Source: Ferrimicrobium sp.
GTDB taxonomy: Bacteria; Actinomycetota; Acidimicrobiia; Acidimicrobiales; Acidimicrobiaceae
Length of the DNA: 64,000 nt
Assembly: GCF_027319265.1 (NCBI RefSeq)
Contig: NZ_DAHVNP010000070.1
Span: 1-64,000, forward strand
Direction of reading: 5' to 3'
The position numbers and the translations under genes are program-made. Below are positions 8,128 to 17,856 of this stretch, piece by piece. Positions within the stretch are counted from its first letter, which is position 1, and each line of letters begins with the position of its first letter. The notes below the pieces were generated by a model. It was given only the letters and a program-made list of their open reading frames with translations. It did no database searches and was not told the DNA's origin.

Positions 8128-8982
8128 CTACGCTTGTGGGTTTTGTTCGTCAAGGGCTTTGGTAAGAAACTCCCGCATCACCGCCTGGAACGCGGCAAAC
8201 TCCTCGATCTGGGGTGAATGTCCCGACCTCTCAAAGACAACGAGTTCCGCGTTTGGGATCAGTGCAGCAATGGTTTCAGCATACGAGACGGGAGTCACCC
8301 AGTCGGTTCGGCCGACCGTCACCAACGTTGGGCATCGAACCTTGGGCAGCTGTGCGCGCAAATCATAGGCTGGCATATTGTGCTGAAAACACCAGTTATG
8401 CGCCTCATGCCGATAGATGCCCGCATCCACCCGACGCTGTGCCTCTACGGGGTCATACGCAAAATCATAGAGTGGGATGATCTCAGCCCACCTCGCCTTC
8501 AGATCCTCATCGTCGTAGATCTCTCCTTTCCAGTAGCGATCGAAGTTCTCCCAATTAATTTCGATACGCGTCTGGTTGCGAGCATTCTCGTAGGCACGGG
8601 CAAGGTTTGAGTTGTCAGCGGAGGTATCTCGCAATAGCATTGCTTGCACTCTGTCAGGATAGGCAATCGCATACTCCATGGCAATGAAGCCCCCATAGGA
8701 TCCCCCCGCGACTAAGACCTGTTCAACACCCATCCACTCACGCAGTCCATCGATATCGGCGGCCCACTGGGCATGAGAAAACGGAGGCTTACCTTCACTC
8801 AGTCCACAACCCCGGGCGTCAAAGACCACTACCCTCACCATGTCTGATAAGGGAGCAAAGGTCGCTTTTGGTTCGCTGAGCGACCCGATCCCACCTCCAC
8901 CGTGATGGGCAATCAGCACAGGAAGACCCTCTGCACCAAAAACCTCAACGTTTAGCTCATTCTCGTTGATAACGACACGCAT
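8128..8982 (-). CDS. Alpha/beta hydrolase, proline iminopeptidase-like
   Basis: A 284-residue alpha/beta-hydrolase-fold enzyme. The oxyanion region HHGGGGIGS at 26-34, FDARGCGLSEG, the nucleophile elbow G-G-S-Y-G-G with Ser95, the acid in VGRTDWVTP and the catalytic His in ERSGHSPQIEE are all present. The FDxRGxGxSxG and GGSYGG segments resemble proline iminopeptidases and related amidases or esterases. It lies at the end of a minus-strand run behind the M19 and M20 dipeptidases, so hydrolysis of peptide-like amides is plausible. The start at ATG 8982 has GGAGAAGG just upstream. Confidence 0.85.
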   Translation of the reverse strand: MRVVINENELNVEVFGAEGLPVLIAHHGGGGIGSLSEPKATFAPLSDMVRVVVFDARGCGLSEGKPPFSHAQWAADIDGLREWMGVEQVLVAGGSYGGFIAMEYAIAYPDRVQAMLLRDTSADNSNLARAYENARNQTRIEINWENFDRYWKGEIYDDEDLKARWAEIIPLYDFAYDPVEAQRRVDAGIYRHEAHNWCFQHNMPAYDLRAQLPKVRCPTLVTVGRTDWVTPVSYAETIAALIPNAELVVFERSGHSPQIEEFAAFQAVMREFLTKALDEQNPQA

Positions 8983-9053
8983 TCCTTCTCCTTGTTCAAC
9001 GTCTATGGACCCATCCGGTACGTGGAGACCGGGCTACCGATGCTCGCCATCGA

Positions 9054-10283
9054 TCACTTCGGCCACACTGATCCGAGCGCGCGATAGATATTGCCGCCGA
9101 TGACGGCTTGGATGTCCTCATCGGTAAACCCATGCTTGACCAACCAGTTCGAGATGTTGGTGAAGTTCTCCGTCGGATTCTCAAGCCCATCGACATAGGG
9201 GACCGGTTCGTACGGGGGTGTCTGGGGCCGCTCACCGATGCCGAGTAGTGAACCAAAAACCTTGTGCATCTGCACATGATCGCCATAGAGGGTGTCCGGT
9301 CCGAAGGCCACATGTTCGATGCCAACGAGATCGATACAGTAGAGTAGATGGTCCATCACCGACTCGATAGAGTGGCGAGAATGCGCTGGAGAGATGGTGG
9401 TGTGTGGAGCCGCTGACATACCGATCACCCCACCGCTCTCAGCAACCGCACGCAGGACCGCATCAGGCTTCATCCGTGGTGTGTTCCATATCGACCGTGC
9501 TCCCGCATGGGTGATAAACACTGGCTGCTCGCTGTGTTCGCAAGCGTCAAGAGCCGTCCGATCCGAGGAGTGTGACACGTCAATCGCAAGACCGAGTTGA
9601 TTCATTCGACGCACCGCCCGCCTTCCAAACAAGGTGAGGCCCCCGTCAGTGGGCTCATTGAGGCCACTCCCGAGCGCATTGGCATCCGAATAGGCGATGC
9701 CAATCTGGCGAATACCCAAACCAAAGAGGATGTCGAGCCGGTCCAGCTCGTTCTCGATCGGCATTGCCCCCTCCAGACCGAAGACAATCCCGATCTGGCC
9801 AGATCCATAGACCCGATCGATATCGGCCAAGGAGCGAATCGGAACGACCCGATCCTGGTGAGCGAGATCGGCGAGCCGGTGACCGAGATCAGCGATCACA
9901 TCGTCCCAGCGCCATGGAGCTTTACCAGTGACACATGCCGTACCGTCCATCATGTTGTCGAACACCACCGTCATGCCCGAGGCCTCGAGGCCGGCATAAG
10001 CCGTGTACTGACGTCCCGCTCGGTAGTGTTCGGGAGTTTCTTCCATGCGAAGCGGGAAGCGAACCGGATGGTCATGGAAGCTGATCACCAAACTCTCGGC
10101 AAGAAGCCGCTGCGCCCGATCTCGTTCTCCCTCCGTTAACCCCTCCTTATATGCGGGGACCCGATCGAATTCAGGCGCCAACTCAATCGTGGAGAGACCG
10201 GCGTCGGGGCCAAGATAGGTATACGCCAGGTAGGGGTGGGAATTCTCTGGTTCGGTGAAGTCCGGTCGATCCTCATTCGCCAT
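9054..10283 (-). CDS. Membrane dipeptidase (peptidase family M19)
   Basis: A 409-residue renal-dipeptidase-type zinc enzyme that cleaves dipeptides, including some with D-residues. Seen: SFHDHP near residue 70 (the H-x-D zinc pair), VFGLEGAMPIE with the bridging Glu, IAYSDANALGSG, LAIDVSHSSDRT and VFITHAGARSI with two zinc His, and the C-terminal HVAFGPDTLYGD. The start ATG at 10283 overlaps the stop of the upstream M20 gene by 11 bases (GAGG lies upstream), showing translational coupling; a longer frame would run deep into that gene. The two dipeptidases and the following hydrolase form one operon. Confidence 0.9.
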   Translation of the reverse strand: MANEDRPDFTEPENSHPYLAYTYLGPDAGLSTIELAPEFDRVPAYKEGLTEGERDRAQRLLAESLVISFHDHPVRFPLRMEETPEHYRAGRQYTAYAGLEASGMTVVFDNMMDGTACVTGKAPWRWDDVIADLGHRLADLAHQDRVVPIRSLADIDRVYGSGQIGIVFGLEGAMPIENELDRLDILFGLGIRQIGIAYSDANALGSGLNEPTDGGLTLFGRRAVRRMNQLGLAIDVSHSSDRTALDACEHSEQPVFITHAGARSIWNTPRMKPDAVLRAVAESGGVIGMSAAPHTTISPAHSRHSIESVMDHLLYCIDLVGIEHVAFGPDTLYGDHVQMHKVFGSLLGIGERPQTPPYEPVPYVDGLENPTENFTNISNWLVKHGFTDEDIQAVIGGNIYRALGSVWPK

Positions 10284-11697
10284 CGCTGATCCTCGATTCC
10301 CTCTGCGCCAAAGGCTGAAGTCGGTACGGTCCGGAGGCCAATAGGCGCCAGAGTTGTTCCCAGGCGAGCATGCCCTCTCGCAACCGACGAATGCGCAGAT
10401 ATTCGTTGGGGGCATGCAACCTCTCATCGGCCGTTGAGAAGGAGAAAAAGAGTGTCTTGGCCCCGAGGAACTCCTCAAACAGCGTCACCGGTGGCAGCGT
10501 GCCGGCGATCTTGGCGAGCAACACCTCTTGGGTCGGATAGACACTGGCTAGTGCAACTTTCGCTGCGCTGATCGCTGGATGATCGGCGTCGATCGTGTAG
10601 GCCCGACTGCGTGCTGGATCAACGTTGAGCTCGACATCGACTCCGGGTAACGTGATAGCCGCGCAATGGGCTTGCAAGGCAGCGACCACCGCATCCGGTT
10701 CCTGGTCCGGAACCAGGCGGCAAGAGATATTCGCGACGGCCCTGTGAGGGATCACCGTGTACTTGCCACCGGCTTTCACACCGTTGACCTCCAACGTAGG
10801 GCGCTCCCACAACCGTTCCAATAGAGAGTAACCCGCTTCACCAAATCCCTGTCGGAGCCCCAAGCCCTCCAGAAACTCCTGTTCATCAAAGGAGACCGCT
10901 GCTATCGCTCCTCGTCGTTCATCGCTCAGCGCCGCTATGCCGTCGTAGAAGCCCGCCACCGCCACGCTACCATCGGTGTGATGCAGACCGGCGATGATCT
11001 CGCAGAGGGCATGGACAGGGTTGGCGACCACCCCACCATAGCGCCCGGAATGCAGGTCCCCTTCCGCACCGGTCACGACAAGATCCATGGAGAGAAGACC
11101 CTTAGAACCAATGGAGAGTGATGGTTCGTCGGGACGCCACATGGCGCCATCAGCCGAGATCACAAGGTCGGCGCCCAACAGCGCAACGTGTTCTGCGACG
11201 AATGCGGGGAGATGGGGACTCCCGATCTCCTCCTCGCCCTCGAAGAGGAACTTGACATTGAGGGGCAGACGACCCTCTTGGTCGATAAAGGCCTGGGCGA
11301 CCTTGAGGACGATATAGACCGGACCCTTGTCATCGGTCGAACCGCGTCCTCGCATCACCTCCCCATCCACCGTCAAGGAGAACGGGTCGCTCATCCACTC
11401 CTCAAGTTGGCCCGTGGGCTGCACATCGTAGTGGCCATAGATGAGAACGGTCGGTGCCCCCTCAGCACCCAGCCACTCGCCCATTACCACAGGATGACCC
11501 GCTGTCTCCACGAGATGACCATTGGCGAAGGAGAGCTGATCGACAAGCCACTGAGCCGCCGCCCTCATCACCGTTGGTGTCGCATCTCGACTGACGCTGG
11601 GTATGGCTACATAGTCCGCCAATTCGCTGAGATAGCCGGCATCGTCGGGATCAAAGACGAGCACGGCCATGCCTCCCCGTCGCGATACCGCAGACAC
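10273..11697 (-). CDS. M20-family dipeptidase
   Basis: A 474-residue di-zinc peptidase of the M20 family, close to cytosolic nonspecific dipeptidases and bacterial PepV/DapE relatives. Metal and catalytic motifs appear in order: VLIYGHYDVQP (zinc His and catalytic Asp), RGRGSTDDKGP (bridging Asp), FEGEEEIGSP (general-base Glu plus zinc Glu), LVISADG, the dimerisation-domain segment DLHSGRYGG, and the last zinc His in ERLHAPNEY. The start is a GTG at 11697 with GAGG nine bases upstream; ATG 11670 is an alternative but its GGGGAGG lies only one base away. First gene of the dipeptidase operon. Confidence 0.9.
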   Translation of the reverse strand: MSAVSRRGGMAVLVFDPDDAGYLSELADYVAIPSVSRDATPTVMRAAAQWLVDQLSFANGHLVETAGHPVVMGEWLGAEGAPTVLIYGHYDVQPTGQLEEWMSDPFSLTVDGEVMRGRGSTDDKGPVYIVLKVAQAFIDQEGRLPLNVKFLFEGEEEIGSPHLPAFVAEHVALLGADLVISADGAMWRPDEPSLSIGSKGLLSMDLVVTGAEGDLHSGRYGGVVANPVHALCEIIAGLHHTDGSVAVAGFYDGIAALSDERRGAIAAVSFDEQEFLEGLGLRQGFGEAGYSLLERLWERPTLEVNGVKAGGKYTVIPHRAVANISCRLVPDQEPDAVVAALQAHCAAITLPGVDVELNVDPARSRAYTIDADHPAISAAKVALASVYPTQEVLLAKIAGTLPPVTLFEEFLGAKTLFFSFSTADERLHAPNEYLRIRRLREGMLAWEQLWRLLASGPYRLQPLAQRESRISDGE

Positions 11698-11821
11698 CGC
11701 ACCGATCCTCGCGATCTCCCATCCGTTGACCCCCCATTGGTGAACCTCAAACTGGCTCCGTCCACCTCGTCGAGCACGATCGTCGTTTACCAGTTTCTTG
11801 TACTATATCTTACAATTCTAG

Positions 11822-11827
11822 ATTATA
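11822..11827 (-). promoter_or_regulatory. Candidate -10 element for the dipeptidase operon
   Basis: On the minus strand the AT-rich patch upstream of the M20 gene reads TATAAT exactly, about 125 bp before the GTG start. No good -35 is seen at 17 bp (ATGACA sits about 20 bp away), so this is tentative. Confidence 0.3.
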
Positions 11828-11987
11828 TTGAAATGGGATTACCAATCTGTCATACAGGAGCGACCGCCACTACCAACGTCCTCCAGTGATGGCGACTGCT
11901 GATCACAGGACTTGACCTGTGATCGTTCCACAAGCCATGCGACTTGCTAACGCAGTGATGCCATCGCTGTCGGGCCAGTACGCGTCG

Positions 11988-14900
11988 TTACCGGCTTTTG
12001 ATCGGCAACGGACTCAACAGCGAGGAGATGTCATCCTGGCCGAACTTGACCGAACTCGCCTGCGCTTCATCAAGCACCCCAGCGGCCAACTGGGCCTTTC
12101 GCTCCTGCAGTGCGAGGATCTTCTCCTCGATGCTGCCTGCGACGATGAGCTTATAGACAAAAACCGGCTTAGTTTGCCCAATTCTGTGGGCACGATCGGT
12201 TGCTTGATCCTCCGCGGCGGGATTCCACCACGGATCGTAGTGAATCACCGTGTCGGCCGCCGTCAGGTTGAGTCCGACACCGCCGGCCTTCAGGCTGATC
12301 AGAAAGAGAGGTACTTCCCGATTCTGGAATCGATCAACGGGCGTCTTGCGATCCCTGGTATCGCCTCGTAGGGTAACAAAATCGAGCTTTGCCTTCGCTA
12401 ACTCAGCTGCAATAATATCAAGCATCTCCGTAAACTGGGAAAACAACAAAATCCTTCGGCCATCCTCGATCAGCTCCGGAATCATCTCCATGAGCGCGGT
12501 GAGCTTGGCAGAGCTGGTGACCCGTTTGGCCGTGTTGCTCTTGAGAAGTCGTGGGTCACAACAGACCTGTCGCAACTTGAGCAAGGCATCCAGAATGATA
12601 ATATGGCTCCGTTCGATGCCACGGCTCACAATCTCATCGCGAATCCGTTTATCCATCGTTGCTCGTACCGACTCGTAGAGATCGTGTTGTGCACGTTCCA
12701 TCTCCACCGCCTGGATCACCACACTCTTAGCCGGGAGTTCAGCCGCTACCTCAGACTTCGTTCGTCGGAGAATAAAGGGCCGGACGCGTTGAGCCAACAC
12801 GTGGAGGCGATCGAGATCATGGTGCACCTCGACCGGTGTACTCCAAACCTCGCGGAAGAAGTTGCGATCGCCGAGAAACCCTGGGAGCAGGATATCAAAC
12901 TGCGACCAGAGCTCAAGCAAATGATTCTCGATCGGCGTTCCACTCAGGCACAGGCGGTGAATCGCGTTGAGCTGGCGTATAGCACTCGACGCCTTCGCGG
13001 TAGGGTTCTTCACGTTCTGTGCCTCATCAAGGACCAAGAGGTGAAAGGACTGCTCCTGGAGGGCTGCGATATCACGCCAGATGAGCGCATACGTCGTGAG
13101 GACGATGTCGTGTTCCCCAATCGTTGCAAAGGACGCTTTACGATCGGGTCCATGCAGCGTGAGGACACTGAGTTCTGGAGCAAAACGAGACGCCTCGTCC
13201 TGCCAGGTGTTGATCAGGCTCGTCGGCACGACGACCAGGGCTGGCGAAACCAGCCGGCCCGCCTCCTTCTCGGTCAGAATATGGGCAAGCGTCTGCAGCG
13301 TCTTGCCGAGCCCCATATCGTCAGCGAGGATCCCACCAAGATCATGTGCGCGCAGAAACTGCAACCACGACAGACCTTCACGTTGATAGTGTCGCAGGTC
13401 AGCCATGAGTCCTCGCGGTGGTTCAACCAGCGCTGGACCCTCTCCCGTGAGCCGGGCACCAGCGAGTCCAAGCACTCGATCGAGTCCCGTCGTATCCCAC
13501 TGGTGATCCCCGACGAGAGCCTTCACGCGGCCAGCGTCAAAGACCGACAGGCGTAGGTCATCGGCGCTTCGAGAGAACAGATCGATCAAGGTTCCCACGA
13601 TGTGTTTGAGTCTTCTCGCCTCCACGGCCACCCGGGGAGAATCAGGTTGCTTCAGGTAGATCACCTCATCGTCGTCGATCCGCGAGAGACCTCCTGGGCT
13701 GAGCCACCGTGGATCCCGATTGAACAACCCGATCAGCAGCTTGCCGAGATCGAAGCGTTCACCGTCAACGGTGATACCGAGATCGAGGTCAAGCCAGCCC
13801 TCCTGGCTCGACTCTACATCGAGATGCCAGGCAGAGACCGTCGCGTGGTAATAACGGAACATTGGATCGATCTCTACCTGCCAACCCTTGCTCCTGAGCT
13901 CTTGCACGGTCTCGCCCATGAACTTCTCCCATTTGCTTGGGCTAACAGTTCCAAAGGCGAGCCGCGTCGCTGGGCCACCCAATGCTTTGACGACGGAGGG
14001 GCTGAGCTCTTCGAGTTGTATCGACGCTAGCTCTTTTCGTGCCTTCTTCTCTGCCCTCTTGTTACGGGTAAGGTGTACAGTTCGCTGCTCGCTCGTCTCG
14101 ATGAGCTCGCCTTCTTCGCCGACTTCGACCACGACCTCACCATAGCGAAACTCTGCACGTGCAAAATCGATCATCCCATCGCTCATCCGTAGCATCCAGG
14201 TTCCGCCATGCTGGGGCACCGGCGCACTCGAGACGACAAGTGCTGGCACCAATGGCGCCTTTACTGTTGGGAGTGTCTTGTCCGGCCTTTCACTCGGCAG
14301 GGCAATCGGTTGACCAACGTTTTGCAGCACCTCCTTCGCACGCTTGGCTTCAAGAGGATTCAGTGCCGGAGCTCGTAGGATAGCGCTAACAAGGTGCTTC
14401 GGCGCTTCCGTGATGACAGAACCGATCTCTCCGGCCTGCTCATCGATGTAGAGGATCTCATCTTTTGTCGGCAGACACCAAGCATCACGCTCACCAACAT
14501 CAAGAACGGGGACTTGCTCCCCGCTGCTCACCACCCGCCACCGAAGCACGCCTGTCCGTGGGTCACCAAACTTCAGTGGGGACCCGGCATTTGGCCGTCC
14601 AAAGAGACGACCCGTCCCCGCTAGTAACTCGAGGGCCCTTGATGCGTACACTCCCCCAAGCCCGAAGTAATCGAATTGGTACTCATTGGGTTTCACCGCG
14701 TCAAAAAGCAGCATCCTGATGGCGTCGAAATCGATCGGCGTCACAAAGGTAGGTTGGATCTTCAAGATATGGCGAAAGCTCGTCCACGGTTCGAGTTTGG
14801 GGCCGAGCCCTCCATTCTCCTCCCGGCGGGTCTTGAAACATGCCAAACGAGGGGGCAATCGGTCTTCGCCGGGCAAAATTCTCCAGATAATGGCCACCGC

Positions 14901-15275
14901 CTGCTCGCCATCTTCCATCGCTGGAGGTGTCGCAACGACCGCACGCCGTACGTCCTCAAGCCACTCCTTGGCCTGGGACCGGATCTCCGGTCCCCTGTCC
15001 GGCTTCGGGGTCCGCAAGGCCACAAGGGCCGCTGCAGCACCATGTTTGCAGCGCGTCGACACCGGGCAGGTGCAGATCGAGAGCATGCGATTGCTGGCGA
15101 AGTGCACGACCACACGATATGGCCGTACGGCCGTCCCCTGCACGTTGGCCACAATGGCATCGACAGTGACCGACTGCAGATCCACCCGATGGAGATAGCC
15201 TTCACCCTTTTGGATCTCGCGCTCTCCAAAGTAGCTCGCCGCATCTTGCCGGGTGAAATTCAATCCGTCCATCAT
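11988..15275 (-). CDS. SNF2-family DEAD/DEAH helicase with SWIM zinc finger
   Basis: A 1095-residue Swi2/Snf2 ATPase. The N-terminus carries a SWIM zinc finger (C68, C70, C76, H78 in the C-x-C...C-x-H pattern), followed by a long non-catalytic region. The motor occupies about residues 630-1090: Walker A in ADDMGLGKTLQT, motif Ia VVPTSLINTW, Walker B LVLDEAQNVKN, SGTPIENHLLELWS, the C-lobe LLFSQFTEML, and motif VI DPWWNPAAEDQATDRAHRIGQ. Such proteins translocate on duplex DNA and remodel nucleoprotein; SWIM-bearing bacterial members have no firmly assigned role. ATG 15275 or 15272 is preceded by AGGGG. No nuclease or methylase gene is adjacent, so no defence system is indicated. Confidence 0.93.
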   Translation of the reverse strand: MMDGLNFTRQDAASYFGEREIQKGEGYLHRVDLQSVTVDAIVANVQGTAVRPYRVVVHFASNRMLSICTCPVSTRCKHGAAAALVALRTPKPDRGPEIRSQAKEWLEDVRRAVVATPPAMEDGEQAVAIIWRILPGEDRLPPRLACFKTRREENGGLGPKLEPWTSFRHILKIQPTFVTPIDFDAIRMLLFDAVKPNEYQFDYFGLGGVYASRALELLAGTGRLFGRPNAGSPLKFGDPRTGVLRWRVVSSGEQVPVLDVGERDAWCLPTKDEILYIDEQAGEIGSVITEAPKHLVSAILRAPALNPLEAKRAKEVLQNVGQPIALPSERPDKTLPTVKAPLVPALVVSSAPVPQHGGTWMLRMSDGMIDFARAEFRYGEVVVEVGEEGELIETSEQRTVHLTRNKRAEKKARKELASIQLEELSPSVVKALGGPATRLAFGTVSPSKWEKFMGETVQELRSKGWQVEIDPMFRYYHATVSAWHLDVESSQEGWLDLDLGITVDGERFDLGKLLIGLFNRDPRWLSPGGLSRIDDDEVIYLKQPDSPRVAVEARRLKHIVGTLIDLFSRSADDLRLSVFDAGRVKALVGDHQWDTTGLDRVLGLAGARLTGEGPALVEPPRGLMADLRHYQREGLSWLQFLRAHDLGGILADDMGLGKTLQTLAHILTEKEAGRLVSPALVVVPTSLINTWQDEASRFAPELSVLTLHGPDRKASFATIGEHDIVLTTYALIWRDIAALQEQSFHLLVLDEAQNVKNPTAKASSAIRQLNAIHRLCLSGTPIENHLLELWSQFDILLPGFLGDRNFFREVWSTPVEVHHDLDRLHVLAQRVRPFILRRTKSEVAAELPAKSVVIQAVEMERAQHDLYESVRATMDKRIRDEIVSRGIERSHIIILDALLKLRQVCCDPRLLKSNTAKRVTSSAKLTALMEMIPELIEDGRRILLFSQFTEMLDIIAAELAKAKLDFVTLRGDTRDRKTPVDRFQNREVPLFLISLKAGGVGLNLTAADTVIHYDPWWNPAAEDQATDRAHRIGQTKPVFVYKLIVAGSIEEKILALQERKAQLAAGVLDEAQASSVKFGQDDISSLLSPLPIKSR

Positions 15276-15704
15276 CGACCCCTTATTTGCCTCTCAACCC
15301 ATGACAGCGCAGTTGCCACTCTCAAGCCACCAACTCACCATGGAGTGACCCGCCAGCGTCCACCAGCTATTTCTCAACATTTTGGGAACCATCAATGATC
15401 AGAACTGCCAAGCCTAAGCTGCGTCCGAGTGATGAAGGCACCGCCGGTCTCCTCACTTTGTGTCACCGAGACCAATCTACCCAGTGATGCCACCAGGAGC
15501 GAACCGATCCCCTCGATGCACCCATCGACAGCCATGATCAGCCACTCGATTGACTAGCGTGCGGCTGCTCTTGTCGCGGGCCCCACCCCCTGCAGAGCAG
15601 CGTGCTCAATGGCTCCCCAAGGACGACCGCGGCACTGCTCATACCCTCGACTTGCCCATCGACACAACGACCACCACGTGCCGACCTCTCAACAGCGATA
15701 GGGT
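15276..15704. other. Intergenic region between helicase and regulator
   Basis: Divergent promoter region of about 430 bp. No gene is supported; a 70-codon minus frame looks like chance. Confidence 0.4.
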
Positions 15705-16430
15705 ATGGTGGTAGGAATGGTAGTTGGTATACCGAATGTAAGAGCTTCACGGAGCAACGATGCCTACCGTGTCCTCAAAGGTATGATTCTTCGCGGGACG
15801 TTAGCTCCTGGCGCTGAGTTCACTGAATTGGGGGCCGCTGAGCTGGTCGGTTCGAGTCGGACACCAGTCCGTGAGGCGTTGGCGCGACTACGCCACGATC
15901 GCCTCATCGTGTTACTCGCCGCTCGTCGCTACGCCGTCGCCCCCATCGCCATGGGCGATGTCCGCAATCTCTTTGACGTACGCCGACTCATTGAGTCCGA
16001 GACAACCCGATTAGCGGCGGGGAGGGTTGACGGCGAGCAGTTACGCGCACTCGATCAGCTCTGTGCCGACACCTATGATCCAGCCGATCCGGAGAGCATT
16101 CAACGATTCCTACGGGCCAACAGAGAGTTCCATCAAGCCGTAGCCAGAGCCTCGGGTAATCCCCGACTCGTCGACCTGCTCAGCCCGCTCCTCGATGAGA
16201 TGGAACGGCTCCTGTACCTTGGCCTCCAACACAGCGACCGCGGGGCTGCGATCATCCACGAACACCGCTCGCTGATCTCCGCACTTGAGGCCGGCGAGAC
16301 AACCCTCGCTGTAGGAGAGATCCATACCCAGCTTGACGACGCTCTCGAGATGGTCACCCAGGCCTTTCTCGATGGAGCCTTCGACAACGCTTTGCTGACG
16401 GTCAACTTAGATGGAGGAACAGACGCATGA
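15705..16430 (+). CDS. GntR-family regulator, FCD (FadR-C) subfamily
   Basis: A 241-residue repressor-type protein. Residues about 15-80 are the GntR winged helix (AYRVLKGMILRGTLAPGAEFTELGAAELVGSSRTPVREALARL), and about 90-225 the all-helical FCD ligand domain with metal-type residues in LFDVRRLIESETTRLA, REFHQAVARASGN and EHRSLISALEAG. FCD proteins sense small carboxylates or amino acids. Its last four bases (ATGA) overlap the start of the PLP enzyme, so it likely regulates that gene and itself. The start is uncertain: ATG 15705 or 15717, with a palindromic TTGGTATACC site right inside the first codons. Confidence 0.88.
   Translation: MVVGMVVGIPNVRASRSNDAYRVLKGMILRGTLAPGAEFTELGAAELVGSSRTPVREALARLRHDRLIVLLAARRYAVAPIAMGDVRNLFDVRRLIESETTRLAAGRVDGEQLRALDQLCADTYDPADPESIQRFLRANREFHQAVARASGNPRLVDLLSPLLDEMERLLYLGLQHSDRGAAIIHEHRSLISALEAGETTLAVGEIHTQLDDALEMVTQAFLDGAFDNALLTVNLDGGTDA
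15724..15736. promoter_or_regulatory. Candidate GntR/FCD operator overlapping the regulator start
   Basis: TTGGTATACCGAA contains the perfect palindrome GGTATACC and closely resembles TTGGTATACCAA-type sites of FCD regulators. It lies within the first 11 codons of the regulator, so bound protein would block its own expression and that of the coupled aminotransferase. Inference from motif and position. Confidence 0.45.
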
Positions 16431-17833
16431 CCACCAACCCAGTCTCCGAGGCCGCAACAACCGCATCACCGCATCACCAGCTCGACCTAGTAGGTTCTTC
16501 GGTCGAGGTTCCCCTCGTCTCCGGCGAGTGGCGTCGCTATGTCAACCTTGACTATGCGGCCAGCACCCCGGCTCTGGTTGACGTCGCTGCCAAACTCGAG
16601 GCGTTCCTCCCCTATTACAGCAGCGTTCATCGTGGTGCGGGTAGGAAATCACAGATCTCCACCGCTGCCTATGAGGGTGCACGCGAAACGCTCCGTCGAT
16701 TCTTCCACGGACGTCCAACTGATACCGTTATCATCACACGTAACACCACTGACTCGATGAACCTTCTGGCAAGCTGTCTTCCAGCTGGAGCGAGGGTTGT
16801 GGCCTTTACCTCCGAGCACCATGCGACTCTTCTGCCTTGGGCACAGACGCCGGGCAGCATCCACTACCTCACTATGCCAACGAGTGCCAGCGTCGCAATC
16901 CAGGCACTCTCCGACTACCTCACCCAACACCCGGATACCACTCTGGTGGCGGTCACCGGTGCCTCAAATGTCACCGGAGAGGTCTGGCCGATCGCCGAGC
17001 TGACGCGGTTGGCCCACGACCATGGGGCACGCATCGTCGTCGATGCTGCGCAGATGGCCCCGCACCTCCCCATCGATATGACCTCCCTCGACGTCGATTA
17101 TCTTGCAGCCTCGGGTCACAAGCTCTACGCCCCCTATGGGGCAGGCGTGCTGATCGGGAGAGCTGACTGGCTTGACAGCGCAGCTGCCTATCTCCGCGGC
17201 GGGGGTGCGGTCGACTTCGTCACTCCGACCGAGGTTCTCTGGTCGAGCGGTGCACCCCGGCACGAGGCAGGGTCGCCCAATGTTCTTGGCGCAGTCGCGA
17301 TGGCCATCGCCTGTGACACGCTAGCCAACTACGGGATGGACAAACTCGCAGCCGAAGAGATCAGCCTCGCCCAGTACGCTCGCCAGCGCCTAGGCGAGGT
17401 ACCAGGGATCGAACTGTATCGCCTCTGGGAACCTGAGGCACCGCGAATCGGGGTGGTAACCTTCAACCTTGCCCCCTACGATCACAGTCATCTCGCTGCA
17501 ATCTTGAGCGCTGAATACGGAATCGGCGTACGCCACGGATGCTTCTGTGCCCACCCATTGATTCTTGAGTTACTCAACGTCTCCGATGATCAAGCCACGT
17601 CGTTGCGGGCCGAACTCAAGGCTGGCCGACGGCCTCGCCTCCCTGGAGCGGTACGCATGAGCGTGGGAATCGGCACGACCCACGAGGATGTCGATTACCT
17701 CGCCGCATCACTCACTCAAATCGCCAACCATGGAGCGCGCTGGACCTACGCGATCGACCCAACGACCGGCGAGTTCGCACCCGATCCCGACCCCAGACCA
17801 TGGCCTGACCTCCCCATCACGCTCCTCACCTAG
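16427..17833 (+). CDS. Aminotransferase class V / cysteine desulfurase-like PLP enzyme
   Basis: A 468-residue fold-type I PLP enzyme related to cysteine desulfurases and isopenicillin N epimerases. Seen: NLDYAASTP near 40, HRGAGRKSQIS, TRNTTDSMNLLA, EHHATLLPW, VVDAAQMAPHLPID with the PLP Asp, and SGHKLYAPYGAG with the Schiff-base Lys. RHGCFCAHP near 375 supplies cysteines in the active-site loop region, though with different spacing from IscS or SufS. No Suf or Isc genes are nearby. Coupling by ATGA to the FCD regulator suggests an inducible catabolic or epimerase role rather than housekeeping Fe-S assembly. It has a long C-terminal tail after ATHEDVDYLA-type sequence. Confidence 0.87.
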   Translation: MTTNPVSEAATTASPHHQLDLVGSSVEVPLVSGEWRRYVNLDYAASTPALVDVAAKLEAFLPYYSSVHRGAGRKSQISTAAYEGARETLRRFFHGRPTDTVIITRNTTDSMNLLASCLPAGARVVAFTSEHHATLLPWAQTPGSIHYLTMPTSASVAIQALSDYLTQHPDTTLVAVTGASNVTGEVWPIAELTRLAHDHGARIVVDAAQMAPHLPIDMTSLDVDYLAASGHKLYAPYGAGVLIGRADWLDSAAAYLRGGGAVDFVTPTEVLWSSGAPRHEAGSPNVLGAVAMAIACDTLANYGMDKLAAEEISLAQYARQRLGEVPGIELYRLWEPEAPRIGVVTFNLAPYDHSHLAAILSAEYGIGVRHGCFCAHPLILELLNVSDDQATSLRAELKAGRRPRLPGAVRMSVGIGTTHEDVDYLAASLTQIANHGARWTYAIDPTTGEFAPDPDPRPWPDLPITLLT

Positions 17834-17856
17834 CGTCGTTTCACCACCACCAATAC

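Noticed and set aside
12603-13556. 317-codon plus frame inside the SNF2 gene
   Set aside because: It is antisense to a gene with complete helicase motifs and has no family features.
16427-17833. Housekeeping cysteine desulfurase (SufS/IscS) call
   Set aside because: No Suf or Isc neighbours, altered active-site cysteine spacing and coupling to an FCD regulator; only the family-level name is kept.
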